A stretch of DNA of 64,000 bases from Candidatus Nitrospira kreftii (GCA_014058405.1 CP047423.1:2046001-2110000), one strand, 5' to 3'; numbered from the stretch's first letter, positions 29,300 through 38,926 are shown. Program-made: numbers and translations. Notes: generated from the letters alone by a model not told the origin.

Positions 29300-29812
29300 C
29301 TAGCATTCACTGATTGTGACCGTCATCTCCGCGCGCTCCAATGGATTATCTCGCCCATCTCGTTTCATGCCGACGATCTTGTCGGCCACGTCCATACCGC
29401 TTTCAACCTCTCCAAAAGCCGTATATTGCCAATCGAGGAAATTGGCATCCGAGACACAGATAAAGAACTGCGACCCGGCGCTATCCGGGTCGTTGGCTCT
29501 GGCCATCGATACGATGCCGCGCTTGTGCGGTGTGCTATTAAATTCGGCCTTTACCTTATACCCAGGTCCACCCATCCCGTGCGACGAGCGATCGGACGTC
29601 TTGCTGTTGGGATCGCCTCCCTGAATCATAAATCCAGGGATGACACGGTGAAACGTCGTTCCATTATAAAATCCTTCTTGAGAAAGCTTGATGAAGTTAT
29701 TGACGTGACCTGGTGCCACATCAGGAAAGAATTTAAGGACGATCTCTCCGATTGGTTGTCCCTTTGTCGTGATTGCAATTGTAGCCCGTGTGTTGTTGGC
29801 AACATCACTCAT
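29300..29812 (-). CDS. Cyclophilin-type peptidyl-prolyl cis-trans isomerase
   Basis: 170 residues from the ATG at 29812 (MSDVANNTRA), 20 bases after the propeller gene stop. The cyclophilin core has FHRVIPGFMIQGGDP and GSQFFICVSDANFLDWQYTA, with the catalytic Arg and the Phe/Gln of FFIC. No signal peptide, so cytoplasmic. It catalyses prolyl isomerisation. A longer start at 29896 lies inside the upstream gene and is rejected. Confidence 0.94.
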   Translation of the reverse strand: MSDVANNTRATIAITTKGQPIGEIVLKFFPDVAPGHVNNFIKLSQEGFYNGTTFHRVIPGFMIQGGDPNSKTSDRSSHGMGGPGYKVKAEFNSTPHKRGIVSMARANDPDSAGSQFFICVSDANFLDWQYTAFGEVESGMDVADKIVGMKRDGRDNPLERAEMTVTISEC

Positions 29813-29832
29813 GCGTTTGGTCCTTTCTATGA

Positions 29833-30936
29833 TTATCGAAAGAGAAATGGAGGCGGCGCCATCCCGGCTTCCAGTCCTTGATTCACAGCGATCCACGAAA
29901 GACCGTCATCACTGCGAAATACTCCTGAACTCGTTCCTGCATAAAGCCCTCTCTCTCCCCATCCAATCAGCACCTGAATCGAAAGGTTGGTGAGACCTTT
30001 GTTGAGGGGGATCCATTGTTTACCTTTATCCACCGTCTTGAAAATCCCGTGTCCTGTGGCAACAACCAGTCCATGGTCGCTCAACACGATACCCCGGATG
30101 GAATCGTTCGGAAGGGCACGACTGATTGAACGCCATGTCAGCCCTCCATCCATACTACGAAACACCCCACCATCGAACGTTCCTGCCAAAATACTCTGGT
30201 CCTGATCAATGACCAGCACACGGATGAAGTTCTCGATCATGCCTTCATGATCCTTTAAACCCTGCCGAACACGAACCCATCCGGATGAACGGGGGATCAG
30301 CCGAAAAATCCCTTTGCCCGAGGTCCCAGCGAACAATGTCCCATCCGTTGAACGTGCCAGTGAATGGACAAGAATATCATCAAGGCCAGTCGTCATCGGC
30401 ACCCAGCGATCATCGGCATCTCGAAGACGATACACCCCATCGCCGGTACCGGCATAGAGTTCGTGACCGACCACCATGAGCGCTTTGACCTCCAGCCGTT
30501 TGAGACCTTCATTGACAGAGTGCCAGGTGTTTCCTTCATCGCGAGATCGGAACACTCCGCCACGAAATGTTCCGGCATATACGATTCCATTCTTCGTGAT
30601 TGCCAGACTCAGGATAAAGGGATCGGTGACCCCAGCTCCCACTCGGTTCCAAGTTGCACCGCGATCCATGGTCTGAAAAACTCCATGCCCAAATGATCCT
30701 GCGTAGATGACACCGTTTTCACTGATCGCAAGTGCCTGTACACTTGTAGCCGACTGTTCGAGAGGTCCCGATGTCGGTGGAGAATCGGAAATCACCTGAG
30801 CTCGGGATGCTACCATTGCAGTGGTCGACAAAGACTCTTCTCCATCGGCCAGTCCGAGAAAACCTCCACCCGACAATAACAGCAGCATCAGCCCGGCAGC
30901 TCGCGTAGATTTAATTATGATGGTATGGAACCTCAT
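29833..30936 (-). CDS. Exported BNR/WD-like beta-propeller protein
   Basis: 367 residues. An N-terminal signal (AGLMLLLLSGGGFLGLADG) is followed by about seven repeated units with YAGTFRGGVFRSRDEGNTW-like motifs, the Asp-box (S-x-D-x-G-x-T-W) pattern of sialidase/BNR and YCF48/Vps10 propellers. Such proteins bind ligands or help assemble complexes. Its first codons overlap the tatC stop by four bases, so it is co-expressed with TatC. No catalytic residues of sialidases are evident. Confidence 0.85.
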   Translation of the reverse strand: MRFHTIIIKSTRAAGLMLLLLSGGGFLGLADGEESLSTTAMVASRAQVISDSPPTSGPLEQSATSVQALAISENGVIYAGSFGHGVFQTMDRGATWNRVGAGVTDPFILSLAITKNGIVYAGTFRGGVFRSRDEGNTWHSVNEGLKRLEVKALMVVGHELYAGTGDGVYRLRDADDRWVPMTTGLDDILVHSLARSTDGTLFAGTSGKGIFRLIPRSSGWVRVRQGLKDHEGMIENFIRVLVIDQDQSILAGTFDGGVFRSMDGGLTWRSISRALPNDSIRGIVLSDHGLVVATGHGIFKTVDKGKQWIPLNKGLTNLSIQVLIGWGERGLYAGTSSGVFRSDDGLSWIAVNQGLEAGMAPPPFLFR

Positions 30937-31709
30937 CGCATTCTGGTTCCTGCCGTCTTGAAGGGCAAATCAGGGTCCGTCGGCAAATCCATTCCAGCTC
31001 GGTCTTGATTTTTCCCAAACACGCGAGCGCCGAGGATCCCGAACTCATACAGCACCATCAAGGGAACTGCCATCAGGAGCATGGTGAAGAGCGTTGCATC
31101 AGGCGTTACAATAGCGGACACGATGAGACATAATAGGATGGCATGTTTTCGATACCGTGCGAACGTCTGAGCAGAAGCCGCCCCGATCATCGCCGCCAGC
31201 GTCATCACTAAGGGCAGCTCGAACGCACAGCCGAAGATGAGCAGAAACTTCACATTGAAATCAATATACGTCCCCACGCCCAGCTGCGGAGTGATATCGC
31301 GATCGAGTCCGAAACTCACAAACCAGTCAATCACCAACGGCAGAATCACCACATTGCAGAACACCATCCCTAGTCCAAACAACCCCCCGGCCAATAGGAA
31401 CAAGGGAATCGCCCAGCGCTGTTCTTTCGGCAGCAATGCGGGCTCGATGAACTTCCAACACTGATAGAAAATGACCGGCAAACTCAGAATAAAGGCTGCC
31501 AACAACGAAACCTTGATCGAGGCAAACAGTGCTTCCGTCGGTCCATAGAAGGCCAATTGGTTCTCAAACGGACGATTCAGCCATGCAACCATTTCAGCAG
31601 AAAATGAGAAGGTGAGAATGAGCAAACTTAGTATGGTCGCCCCAATAACAAGCAATCGGCGCTTGACACCTTGAATGTGAGCGGCAAGCGGATGAATGAT
31701 CTGCTCCAT
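30933..31709 (-). CDS. tatC: Sec-independent protein translocase TatC
   Basis: 258 residues with six predicted helices. Typical features are VIFYQCWKFIEPALLPKEQR (first periplasmic loop and helix 2) and FALPLV-like LPLVMTLAAMIG, with the Tat loop FDVNVKF-like stretch FNVKFLLIFGCAFELP. It binds the twin-Arg signal. TatA/B genes are not in this window. It sits between a DUF465 gene and the propeller gene. Confidence 0.94.
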   Translation of the reverse strand: MEQIIHPLAAHIQGVKRRLLVIGATILSLLILTFSFSAEMVAWLNRPFENQLAFYGPTEALFASIKVSLLAAFILSLPVIFYQCWKFIEPALLPKEQRWAIPLFLLAGGLFGLGMVFCNVVILPLVIDWFVSFGLDRDITPQLGVGTYIDFNVKFLLIFGCAFELPLVMTLAAMIGAASAQTFARYRKHAILLCLIVSAIVTPDATLFTMLLMAVPLMVLYEFGILGARVFGKNQDRAGMDLPTDPDLPFKTAGTRMR

Positions 31710-31753
31710 AGCGGTGACGCTCGCTGTCGATCCAATTCCGGCCTAATGATATT

Positions 31754-31993
31754 CTATCGTGCAGGTTCCAGTCGTTGGTCGCGACGCAGGCGAATGAACT
31801 CCGCAAGCTTATCTTTCGTGACCAGTTTTTCCTTTTGGATCCGTTTTTTCTCGATCTCTTCCTTCGGCGTCAGAACATGGCGCTTCTGGAGCTCGTTCAG
31901 CTCAAGGTCCAGACGATGGTGAGATTCTTCCAGTTCGCGGAATTCAGTGTTGGTGCGGCGAAGCTGTTCGACAATTGCATCTTCCGTCAACAT
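31754..31993 (-). CDS. DUF465 (YdcH-like) small coiled-coil protein
   Basis: 79 residues, strongly charged, with heptad-like spacing (FRELEESHHRLDLELNELQK, then KKRIQKEKLVTKDKLAEFIR). This is the YdcH/DUF465 pattern. Function unknown. It precedes tatC by about 45 bases, on the same strand. Confidence 0.75.
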   Translation of the reverse strand: MLTEDAIVEQLRRTNTEFRELEESHHRLDLELNELQKRHVLTPKEEIEKKRIQKEKLVTKDKLAEFIRLRRDQRLEPAR

Positions 31994-32007
31994 ACGACAC
32001 CTCCTGG

Positions 32008-32571
32008 TTAGGGTGAGTCTGTCGAGGTTGATTCACCTCCTGCGCAACACATTGGTGCATTCTGCCGACCGCTCGGCATCACAAGCGGATTCAGTTCCAT
32101 CAGTACGGCATCTTCAATTGGATTGGTGTAATACTGAGGCCGCTGACCGACCTGCACAAACCCCATCGTCGTGTAGAGTGAACGTGCAGGCTCGTTCGAG
32201 GCTCTGACTTCAAGCACTGCCCGAGTGGCTGCCTGATCGAGCGCGAAGCGGAACGCTTCCTGTACAAGGGCCTTACCGATCCCTTGTCTGCGCAACGACT
32301 CTCGCACCGCTAGATTCATTAGGCGCAGCTCTTCAAACACGATCCAGAAACAATGATACCCGGCAATCGCGGACGCTGCCTCTGGCGTCGACCGTCCGTG
32401 ATGCATCGCAACGAGAAAATGTGCAAACTGGTTGCCCATCAACTCCGCTTCGAGCATTTTGCGCGTCCAGGGGGAAGAGAAGCAAGCCTCTTCCAACAAG
32501 AGAATATCCGACAACATCCCAGGCGCGGCCGGAAGAATCTGAAATTCTGAACGTGGCTTCTCGTTACTCAT
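32008..32571 (-). CDS. rimI: RimI-like GNAT acetyltransferase
   Basis: 187 residues. The GNAT acetyl-CoA motif is LRRQGIGKALVQEAFRFAL, preceded by LEEACFSSPWT and followed by VLEVRASNEPARSLYTTMGF. RimI acetylates ribosomal protein S18 in E. coli, and the gene commonly lies with tsaB in bacteria. A tail of about 25 residues with CC is unusual. Neighbour tsaB is 14 bases upstream. Confidence 0.9.
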   Translation of the reverse strand: MSNEKPRSEFQILPAAPGMLSDILLLEEACFSSPWTRKMLEAELMGNQFAHFLVAMHHGRSTPEAASAIAGYHCFWIVFEELRLMNLAVRESLRRQGIGKALVQEAFRFALDQAATRAVLEVRASNEPARSLYTTMGFVQVGQRPQYYTNPIEDAVLMELNPLVMPSGRQNAPMCCAGGESTSTDSP

Positions 32572-32585
32572 CCGTTCTGTGGGTT

Positions 32586-33359
32586 CTAACGCCGCCGACC
32601 GCGAGCCAATCGGGCCGCAACTTTTTTCTCTATTCTCTTCTGACGTCGCGCTACCGACGAGATGCCTCCTGACCGTTCGTACTGGATTTCCGCTTCGGCA
32701 CGTTGCACATACAACGGAGCGACCGCGCTCCCGGCAATCTCGCCTCGTCGTATTCGTTCTATTCCAATGCGAGCCACATGAATCGCCGAAGGTTTGAAGG
32801 CATGATCCGGCCCGACCGTAACCGTGATTGACTCTGGCAATGCCGCTCGAATCTCACCCTCCATCGATGACCATCCAATCCCAAACATTACGGTGTGCTC
32901 AGTCAGGCTCTGCGCAAGAGCTCGTGGGGTACCGACCTGTTCACTCAACATCCGCTTCCATCGTGCCTCCCCCATCCACCTGAACAGAGCCCAATACACC
33001 TCATCTCGACGACTCTCTAATACGGGGCAGAGAAGACGAGCCTCCCCTTGCACATTCCTCACCATCGCTTCCAAGGTAGGCACCAAGGCGAGAGGAACGC
33101 CGCTGGCCGCCCGCAGGCCCAGGCAGGTCGCAAGACCGATACGGATACCCGTGAACGAGCCAGGACCGGCTGAACAGCAGAGGCCATCAAGCTCACTGAG
33201 TCGGACTTTGGATTTGGCAAGCAACCGATCAATTGTCGGCAACAATAGAGACCCATGAGCGCCGCCCGCCTCTTGGTCATGCATGGCCAACACGTGATCA
33301 TCTTCAAGGAGTGCCACACTCTGCCATGCGGTGGCCGTTTCAACTGCGAGAATTTTCAT
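32586..33359 (-). CDS. tsaB: tRNA threonylcarbamoyladenosine biosynthesis protein TsaB
   Basis: 257 residues. MKILAVETATAWQSVALLE, GLCCSAGPGSFTGIRIGLAT and LRAASGVPLALVPTLEAM are the standard TsaB pattern. It pairs with TsaD (21 kb in this window) to make t6A. The C-terminus carries a basic tail (RRQKRIEKKVAARLARGRRR) longer than usual, of unknown meaning. It ends 14 bases before the rimI start. Confidence 0.94.
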   Translation of the reverse strand: MKILAVETATAWQSVALLEDDHVLAMHDQEAGGAHGSLLLPTIDRLLAKSKVRLSELDGLCCSAGPGSFTGIRIGLATCLGLRAASGVPLALVPTLEAMVRNVQGEARLLCPVLESRRDEVYWALFRWMGEARWKRMLSEQVGTPRALAQSLTEHTVMFGIGWSSMEGEIRAALPESITVTVGPDHAFKPSAIHVARIGIERIRRGEIAGSAVAPLYVQRAEAEIQYERSGGISSVARRQKRIEKKVAARLARGRRR

Positions 33360-33365
33360 TGTGAA

Positions 33366-34202
33366 CTATGAGGTCTGCCCCAAATCCTCTGTTTTGATTG
33401 TTTGGTTGTGCTGCAACTCATGGAACGTCACGTGAATCGTGCCCTGCCCACGACCGTCTTCTAGAGAAATCTTGAACGGGCGTAACATCCGCCGGTCCTG
33501 ATCGACGGTCATTTGCGCAGGAACAATGCGGCCGTCATCCAGCGATCGAAAATCGTCGTACTGAATCATCGCTTCCACTTCGCCGTTCGACCCCAATCGA
33601 TCCTCTTGCACCACCAATAATCGGTGGTCAAACCAGAGGCGGCGGATGAGCCGATGCGATGAACCCGCCCCGCCACCGCCGGACGTATACACCTCAAGGC
33701 GATATCGATCCCGCTCTTCCACGACTTTCACCGTCTCGTCCTTATGAATCGAACTCATGCCAAGAACACCACCGACCGCCCAGGCGCTCAATTGCGAGAA
33801 TCGAGCGATCTTCCCCATCTCCTTCATGTCCGATTGGCGACCGGTATAGATTTTCCCTTCCAGCGGCAAGCGGAGCTTATACCAATCATCGGATTGCACG
33901 AATTCAAACAACTCGCTTCCGAAAGGCGTAAAACCCCTCAACCGCAATGCATTGGGTCGACGAAAATGGATGGTCCCTTCCACCCGCGTTGCGATTGGCA
34001 TAAGTCCGCCTCTCACTTTGGCGGTGAACAATCCTTTCATTGAATGAATGGCCCCATCTCGCTGCCGTAACAGCGTCGTGAACTCCTCAGCCGTCACCCG
34101 TTTCAGCGGCAGGTCTTCCTTCGGAACAACGAGCGCACAGCCGGCAAGCACGCTCCCCCCACAGACGACGATGAGAAATGAGCGGAGCACGCGTTTCATC
34201 AT
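33366..34202 (-). CDS. LolB/DUF4292-like outer-membrane lipoprotein
   Basis: 278 residues from the ATG at 34202 (MMKRVLRSFLIVVCGGSV). The lipobox LAGC gives a lipid anchor at Cys22. The mature protein reads like a LolB-type beta-sandwich: VEGTIHFRRPNALRLRGFTP and GSELFEFVQSDDWYKLRLPL, then a C-terminal YDDFRSLDDGRIVPAQM sheet. This pattern fits lipoprotein or lipid carriers at the outer membrane. The exact family is uncertain. It starts 34 bases after the radA stop; a longer start at 34250 would overlap radA and is rejected. Confidence 0.8.
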   Translation of the reverse strand: MMKRVLRSFLIVVCGGSVLAGCALVVPKEDLPLKRVTAEEFTTLLRQRDGAIHSMKGLFTAKVRGGLMPIATRVEGTIHFRRPNALRLRGFTPFGSELFEFVQSDDWYKLRLPLEGKIYTGRQSDMKEMGKIARFSQLSAWAVGGVLGMSSIHKDETVKVVEERDRYRLEVYTSGGGGAGSSHRLIRRLWFDHRLLVVQEDRLGSNGEVEAMIQYDDFRSLDDGRIVPAQMTVDQDRRMLRPFKISLEDGRGQGTIHVTFHELQHNQTIKTEDLGQTS

Positions 34203-34236
34203 TGTGCAAGTTCCATGGGCTGCCCCGCTTGGATGA

Positions 34237-35598
34237 CTAGGCCAAGACAATATCGAGTGCCTCTCTGACTTCTTGGATACCGATCAGTTCCATCCCTTCG
34301 ATAGGATCCAGCTTTGTCAGATTCCGTTCAGGCATCACGCAACGCTTAAATCCCATCTTGGCTGCTTCACGAATGCGTGACTCGGCTTGGCTGACGGCGC
34401 GCACTTCCCCGCCTAGACCGACCTCTCCTAATACGAGCATCCCCGGCTCAACCGGCACCTCCCGCAAGCTTGACGTGACGGCCGCCACGATCCCGAGATC
34501 GATCGCCGGTTCGTCGATGTGCATCCCTCCGACGATATTCACATAGACATCTTGTCCGGAAAGATGGAACCCCAACCGCTTTTCCATGACCGCAAGCAAC
34601 AGCGACACTCGATTCAGTTCCACGCCGTTCGCCATTCGTTTGGGCATGGCATAGCTGGTCGAAGAGACCAACGCTTGGAGTTCGACGAGAATCGGCCTCG
34701 TACCTTCGAGACTCGATACCACCACCGATCCGGTGCTCCGCTGTGGACGTTCGGCCAAGAACAACTCAGAGGGGTTGCTCACCTCTTCGAGACCACCGTC
34801 TTTCATTTCGAACACCCCAATCTCGTTCGTCGATCCAAATCGATTCTTGACCGCGCGAAGAATCCGATAGCTGTGTCCCTTGTCTCCTTCAAAGTACAGG
34901 ACCGTGTCGACGATATGCTCCAACAGCCGGGGACCGGCAATGGCCCCTTCTTTTGTGACATGCCCGATGATGAAGACCGGAACTCCAGCCCGCTTGGCGA
35001 ACCACATTAATTGCCCGGCCACCTCCTGCACCTGACTGATACTGCCGGGAGCAGAAGTGATCTGTTCCGTGTACACCGTTTGAATCGAATCGACCACCAC
35101 TGCGGCCGGCTGTATGTCCTGCACCGCTTTCAGGATCTGTTCCAGAGACGTTTCCGCCAGAATGAGTAAATGCGGGTGTTCGATGCCCAGACGCTGCCCA
35201 CGCATCTTGATCTGCCGGGGGGACTCTTCACCTGACACATACAAAACCGGCTCATCCTTGGAAGCCAATCTCGGTAGGACTTGCAGGAGAAGGGTCGTCT
35301 TGCCGATGCCAGGATCGCCTCCGATCAAGATCACCGCCCCCGGAATCACACCGCCGCCTAAAACTCGATCAAACTCCCCAATGCGGGTCAGGCGACGATC
35401 CTCTCCCACGACTTCGATCTCTGCAATGGGCGTCGCCTTGGCCTGAGCCGTTTTCATCGCCGCAGGACGACCCTTGCCGGCCGCGATCTGTCGTTCCTCC
35501 TTCATTGTATTCCAACCGCCGCAGTCGGGGCAGCGACCGAGCCACCGTGGAGATTGGTGCCCACAGGATTGGCAGGAAAAGACAACCTTAGATTTCAA
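34237..35598 (-). CDS. radA: DNA repair protein RadA
   Basis: 453 residues. N-terminal zinc ribbon FSCQSCGHQSPRWLGRCPDC, RecA-like core with Walker A GGDPGIGKTTLL, the RadA-specific KNRFGSTNEIGVFEM motif and a C-terminal Lon-protease-like domain (VNIVGGMHIDEPAIDLGIVA). It helps process recombination branches. First gene of the minus-strand run to 28.6 kb. Confidence 0.96.
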   Translation of the reverse strand: MKSKVVFSCQSCGHQSPRWLGRCPDCGGWNTMKEERQIAAGKGRPAAMKTAQAKATPIAEIEVVGEDRRLTRIGEFDRVLGGGVIPGAVILIGGDPGIGKTTLLLQVLPRLASKDEPVLYVSGEESPRQIKMRGQRLGIEHPHLLILAETSLEQILKAVQDIQPAAVVVDSIQTVYTEQITSAPGSISQVQEVAGQLMWFAKRAGVPVFIIGHVTKEGAIAGPRLLEHIVDTVLYFEGDKGHSYRILRAVKNRFGSTNEIGVFEMKDGGLEEVSNPSELFLAERPQRSTGSVVVSSLEGTRPILVELQALVSSTSYAMPKRMANGVELNRVSLLLAVMEKRLGFHLSGQDVYVNIVGGMHIDEPAIDLGIVAAVTSSLREVPVEPGMLVLGEVGLGGEVRAVSQAESRIREAAKMGFKRCVMPERNLTKLDPIEGMELIGIQEVREALDIVLA

Positions 35599-35766
35599 CG
35601 AATTGTCCTCACAAAGAGAGGCAAACCACTAATCTATCTTAATGGATGTACACAGGGAATAAAAGGACCGGATGCGCGCGACGAAACCGCAGTATCTTCA
35701 ATGTGGCCTTCAGAATTCTTCAGCACAACCCGATAGTGTCTGGAGAGGATTCGACGGAGCCTCCTG

Positions 35767-36990
35767 ATGCCTATGAAAAAACAGATCAGAATCGACGAAT
35801 TGCAGCTGGGCATGTTGGTCGAACAACTTGATCGATCATGGCTAAGCACGCCATTTTTTCGACACAGAATGACGATCACCTCGCCTCAACAAATTGCCCA
35901 GCTGAAGGCCAGTGGTGTGCAGACACTGACGGTAAATTTCGATGCTGGGGAGGACGGAGACGTATCCGTGCTGGAACAACCGAGCATCGATGTTCCAGAA
36001 ATATCGGCATCGGAAGAAGTAGAATCGGCATCACCGGTTATCTCGTTTGAAGAGGAACTCCCCGAAGCCCGGCGGGTCTACCAGGCTGCCAAGACAATCG
36101 TGCAGAACGCGATGCAGGACACGAGGCTCGGGCGAGCCATCAACGTTGAGGCCGTCAATACGGTGGTGGCCGACATGACTGACAGTGTGCTTCGAAATCC
36201 GGACGCCTTGTCCAGCCTGTCGAGACTCAAGCGGTTCGACGAGTACACCTTTTACCACTCGGTGAACACCTCACTATTAGCCATGTCCTTGGGGCGGAAC
36301 CTCGGGTTCGACAGGTCGATGTTGCATTTGGCCGGCGTCGGCACGCTGTTGCACGATATCGGTAAGATGAAGATCCCTCTCGAAGTACTGAATAAGCCCG
36401 GCCGCTTCGAAGCCCATGAAATGGAGATCATGAAGCAGCATGTCCTCAGGGGCGTCGAAGTCTTGGCCAGTACAACTGGATTGGGAGATTCCTACGTGCA
36501 GCCCGCGCTCGAGCACCACGAACGCGTGAATGGAGATGGGTATCCACACAAGCGCGCGAAACACGACATCAGTCAGTACGGCCTAATCACGGCCATCGTC
36601 GATATCTATGACGCAATGACGAGCGATCGGTGCTATCACAAGGGACAACCGGCTCACCAAGCCCTCCAGCTGCTCTATCGGCTCTCGCTCGAAGGCCACC
36701 TCGATGCGACCCTCGTCCAGCGATTTATCCAGGTTGTGGGAGTCTACCCCGTCGGATCGGTCGTGGAGTTGAATACCGGAGAGATCGCGATCGTGAAACA
36801 AGTCAACCATCATGCGCCCCTGTTGCCGATGGTGGTCATCGTCAAAGGCGTCGGGAATACCTTGCTCCTACGTCCGCAGGAATACGATCTCTCCCTACAA
36901 GAAACCCCTCATCAGACCGTTACGGCCATTCTGACCCCTCACCAAACGGGTCTCGACCCTGCCAATTACCTGGATAAGCAAGCAGCTTAG
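35767..36990 (+). CDS. HD-GYP domain protein with DUF3391 (tandem copy 1)
   Basis: 407 residues. DUF3391 at residues 1-60 (KKQIRIDELQLGMLVEQLDR, SWLSTPFFRHRMTI), an acidic linker, then the HD-GYP domain: LLHDIGKMKIP near residue 197, HHERVNGDGYPHKR near 250-264 and DIYDAMTSDRCYHKG. The metal ligands and the GYP loop are intact, so c-di-GMP hydrolysis is expected. A C-terminal region of about 85 residues (YPVGSVVELNTGEIAIVKQV) ends the protein. It lies 109 bases upstream of a close paralogue; the two proteins are very similar from the HD domain onwards. Confidence 0.92.
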   Translation: MPMKKQIRIDELQLGMLVEQLDRSWLSTPFFRHRMTITSPQQIAQLKASGVQTLTVNFDAGEDGDVSVLEQPSIDVPEISASEEVESASPVISFEEELPEARRVYQAAKTIVQNAMQDTRLGRAINVEAVNTVVADMTDSVLRNPDALSSLSRLKRFDEYTFYHSVNTSLLAMSLGRNLGFDRSMLHLAGVGTLLHDIGKMKIPLEVLNKPGRFEAHEMEIMKQHVLRGVEVLASTTGLGDSYVQPALEHHERVNGDGYPHKRAKHDISQYGLITAIVDIYDAMTSDRCYHKGQPAHQALQLLYRLSLEGHLDATLVQRFIQVVGVYPVGSVVELNTGEIAIVKQVNHHAPLLPMVVIVKGVGNTLLLRPQEYDLSLQETPHQTVTAILTPHQTGLDPANYLDKQAA

Positions 36991-37135
36991 ACACGCCTAT
37001 CACACCCGCGCATCTCTTCACTCTTCTCAACCAAATAGCGACAACATAGCAACAACTGAGATTGCGTGAGTCTCAAGGTTCGTCGATGTCGGTCCGATAA
37101 TGCATACTGGAGCATCCGATTCAGTCTCGCTTGTC

Positions 37136-38356
37136 ATGAAAAAACAGATCGTCATCGACGAATTACAGCCGGGCATGCAGATTGAGAAGTTGGATCGGTC
37201 CTGGCTGGATACGCCGTTTTTGCGACATCGCATGACCGTCGCCTCGTATGAGCAAATCGCACAATTGAAGGCCAGTGGAGTTCGAACACTGGTGGTCAAT
37301 CTCGAGGCAGAGGAAATGACAGACACACTCGAGGTGGCACCGGACATCGCCACGGATCCTGTGCTCACGGCAGAGGGAGAACCGACATCGGTCCCACCCA
37401 TACTCCCATTCGAGGAAGAACTGACAGACGCCAGGCGCGTGTATCAAGCCGCCAAGACGATTGTGCAGAACGCGATGCATGATACACGGCTCGGGCGAGC
37501 GATCAATATGGACGAAGTCAATCAGGTCGTCTCCAACATGACCGACAGTGTACTCAAAAATCCCGACGCCCTGACCAGCTTATCGAGACTCAAGAAATTC
37601 GATGAGTATACGTTCTACCACTCGGTCAATACTTCGATCCTGGCTATGTCCCTAGGACGTGATCTTGGGTTTGAACGCAATGCGCTGCATCAGATCGGGG
37701 TCGGCACGCTGCTTCATGATATTGGAAAGACCAAAATTCCTTCTGAAATCCTGAACAAGCCCGGTCGGTTTGAACCACATGAAATGGAGATCATGAAGCA
37801 ACATGTCTTACGCGGGGTGGAAGTGCTCACCACTACCACTGGGTTGGGCGACTCCTACCTACACCCTGCGCTCGAGCATCATGAACGGGTGGATGGCACC
37901 GGATACCCACATCGACGAGTCAGAAGCGAACTCAGCCAGTTCGGCTTGATAGCCGCAGTCGTCGACATCTACGATGCGATCACAAGCGATCGCTGCTACC
38001 ACAAAGGACGTGTCGCGCATGAAGCCCTGCAGTTTCTCTATCGCTTGGCGCTGGAAGGGCATTTGGATGCCGGCTTGGTCCAGCGATTCATCCATGTGGT
38101 GGGGGTCTATCCTGTAGGCTCAGTCGTAGAGTTGAATACCGGAGAAGTCGCCATCGTCAAACAGATCCACCATCATGTGCCGCTGGCACCGGTGGTGTTT
38201 CTCGTCAAAACCCCGGGGAATACCCTCCTCTCGAATCCGCGCGAGTTGGACCTCGTCGCGCAGATAGAGACTCCACATCGTAAGATCACAGCCATTCTAG
38301 ATCCAAAGCAAGCCGGTATCGATCCGACCGATTACCTCGACGAAAAGGCAGCATAG
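37136..38356 (+). CDS. HD-GYP domain protein with DUF3391 (tandem copy 2)
   Basis: 406 residues from the ATG at 37136 (MKKQIVIDELQPGMQIEKLD); the longer start at 37100 is unsupported. The layout is identical to copy 1: DUF3391, acidic linker, HD at about 196 (LLHDIGKTKIP), HHERVDGTGYPHRR, DIYDAITSDRCYHKG, and the YPVGSVVELNTGEVAIVKQI tail. Long stretches match copy 1 with scattered changes, mainly in the linker and the last 40 residues, so a tandem duplication followed by divergence is the likely history. Confidence 0.92.
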   Translation: MKKQIVIDELQPGMQIEKLDRSWLDTPFLRHRMTVASYEQIAQLKASGVRTLVVNLEAEEMTDTLEVAPDIATDPVLTAEGEPTSVPPILPFEEELTDARRVYQAAKTIVQNAMHDTRLGRAINMDEVNQVVSNMTDSVLKNPDALTSLSRLKKFDEYTFYHSVNTSILAMSLGRDLGFERNALHQIGVGTLLHDIGKTKIPSEILNKPGRFEPHEMEIMKQHVLRGVEVLTTTTGLGDSYLHPALEHHERVDGTGYPHRRVRSELSQFGLIAAVVDIYDAITSDRCYHKGRVAHEALQFLYRLALEGHLDAGLVQRFIHVVGVYPVGSVVELNTGEVAIVKQIHHHVPLAPVVFLVKTPGNTLLSNPRELDLVAQIETPHRKITAILDPKQAGIDPTDYLDEKAA

Positions 38357-38651
38357 GCATCATCATCCCAACAGCGCATTCCTCAACCCGCCCATGCAGC
38401 TATTGCCGCTCATCCTCGATTTCTCGTTCAAGAAACCACCCAATGAGTGACTGCCGACCTGTCTTCCAGTTCCCTCACGCTGACAAAGTATTGACAGCGT
38501 CAACTCTGTCACACCGTCAATGTTTTGAAACTCCCGCCATCGTGTAACTACGTATGTCTCAAATCATTGGAATACTGGCATCTGACAATTTGGTGCGGCT
38601 CTTGCTTGAGCATATTCTCAGCTGTGTACGTAATCACCCTGGGAGGGATCA

Positions 38652-38825
38652 ATGGACTGTCCAAAGTGTAAAGGCATGATGATGTTGGAGCGGTTCTCAG
38701 ATTTCTTTCTCGTCTTCTATGCATGGAAATGCATAAATTGCGGCGCCATTATTGATCGCACGATTTCCAATAATCGACGGAACAGTCTGGCCGTCCGAAA
38801 ATCACAGACCGTTGCTGCGCGCTAA
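38652..38825 (+). CDS. 57-residue zinc-ribbon-like protein
   Basis: Found by hand. ATG at 38652 is preceded by GGGAGGG with a four-base spacer. The protein starts MDCPKCKGMMMLERFSDFFL and has a CPKC pair near residue 3 and a CINCG pair near residue 27, followed by a basic tail. The two CxxC pairs would bind one zinc. It converges with the hsdR remnant. Unknown function; small zinc ribbons of this kind are often transcription- or stress-linked. Confidence 0.65.
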   Translation: MDCPKCKGMMMLERFSDFFLVFYAWKCINCGAIIDRTISNNRRNSLAVRKSQTVAAR

Positions 38826-38926
38826 GAAGGCCGAAATCTTCTCGGATTCTGAATTTGATCCCAGCGGGACGGCGGGTGGGTCTACTACCATCTCCCACCT
38901 TCTTGATCCGTTCTAGGGGCCTCGTT

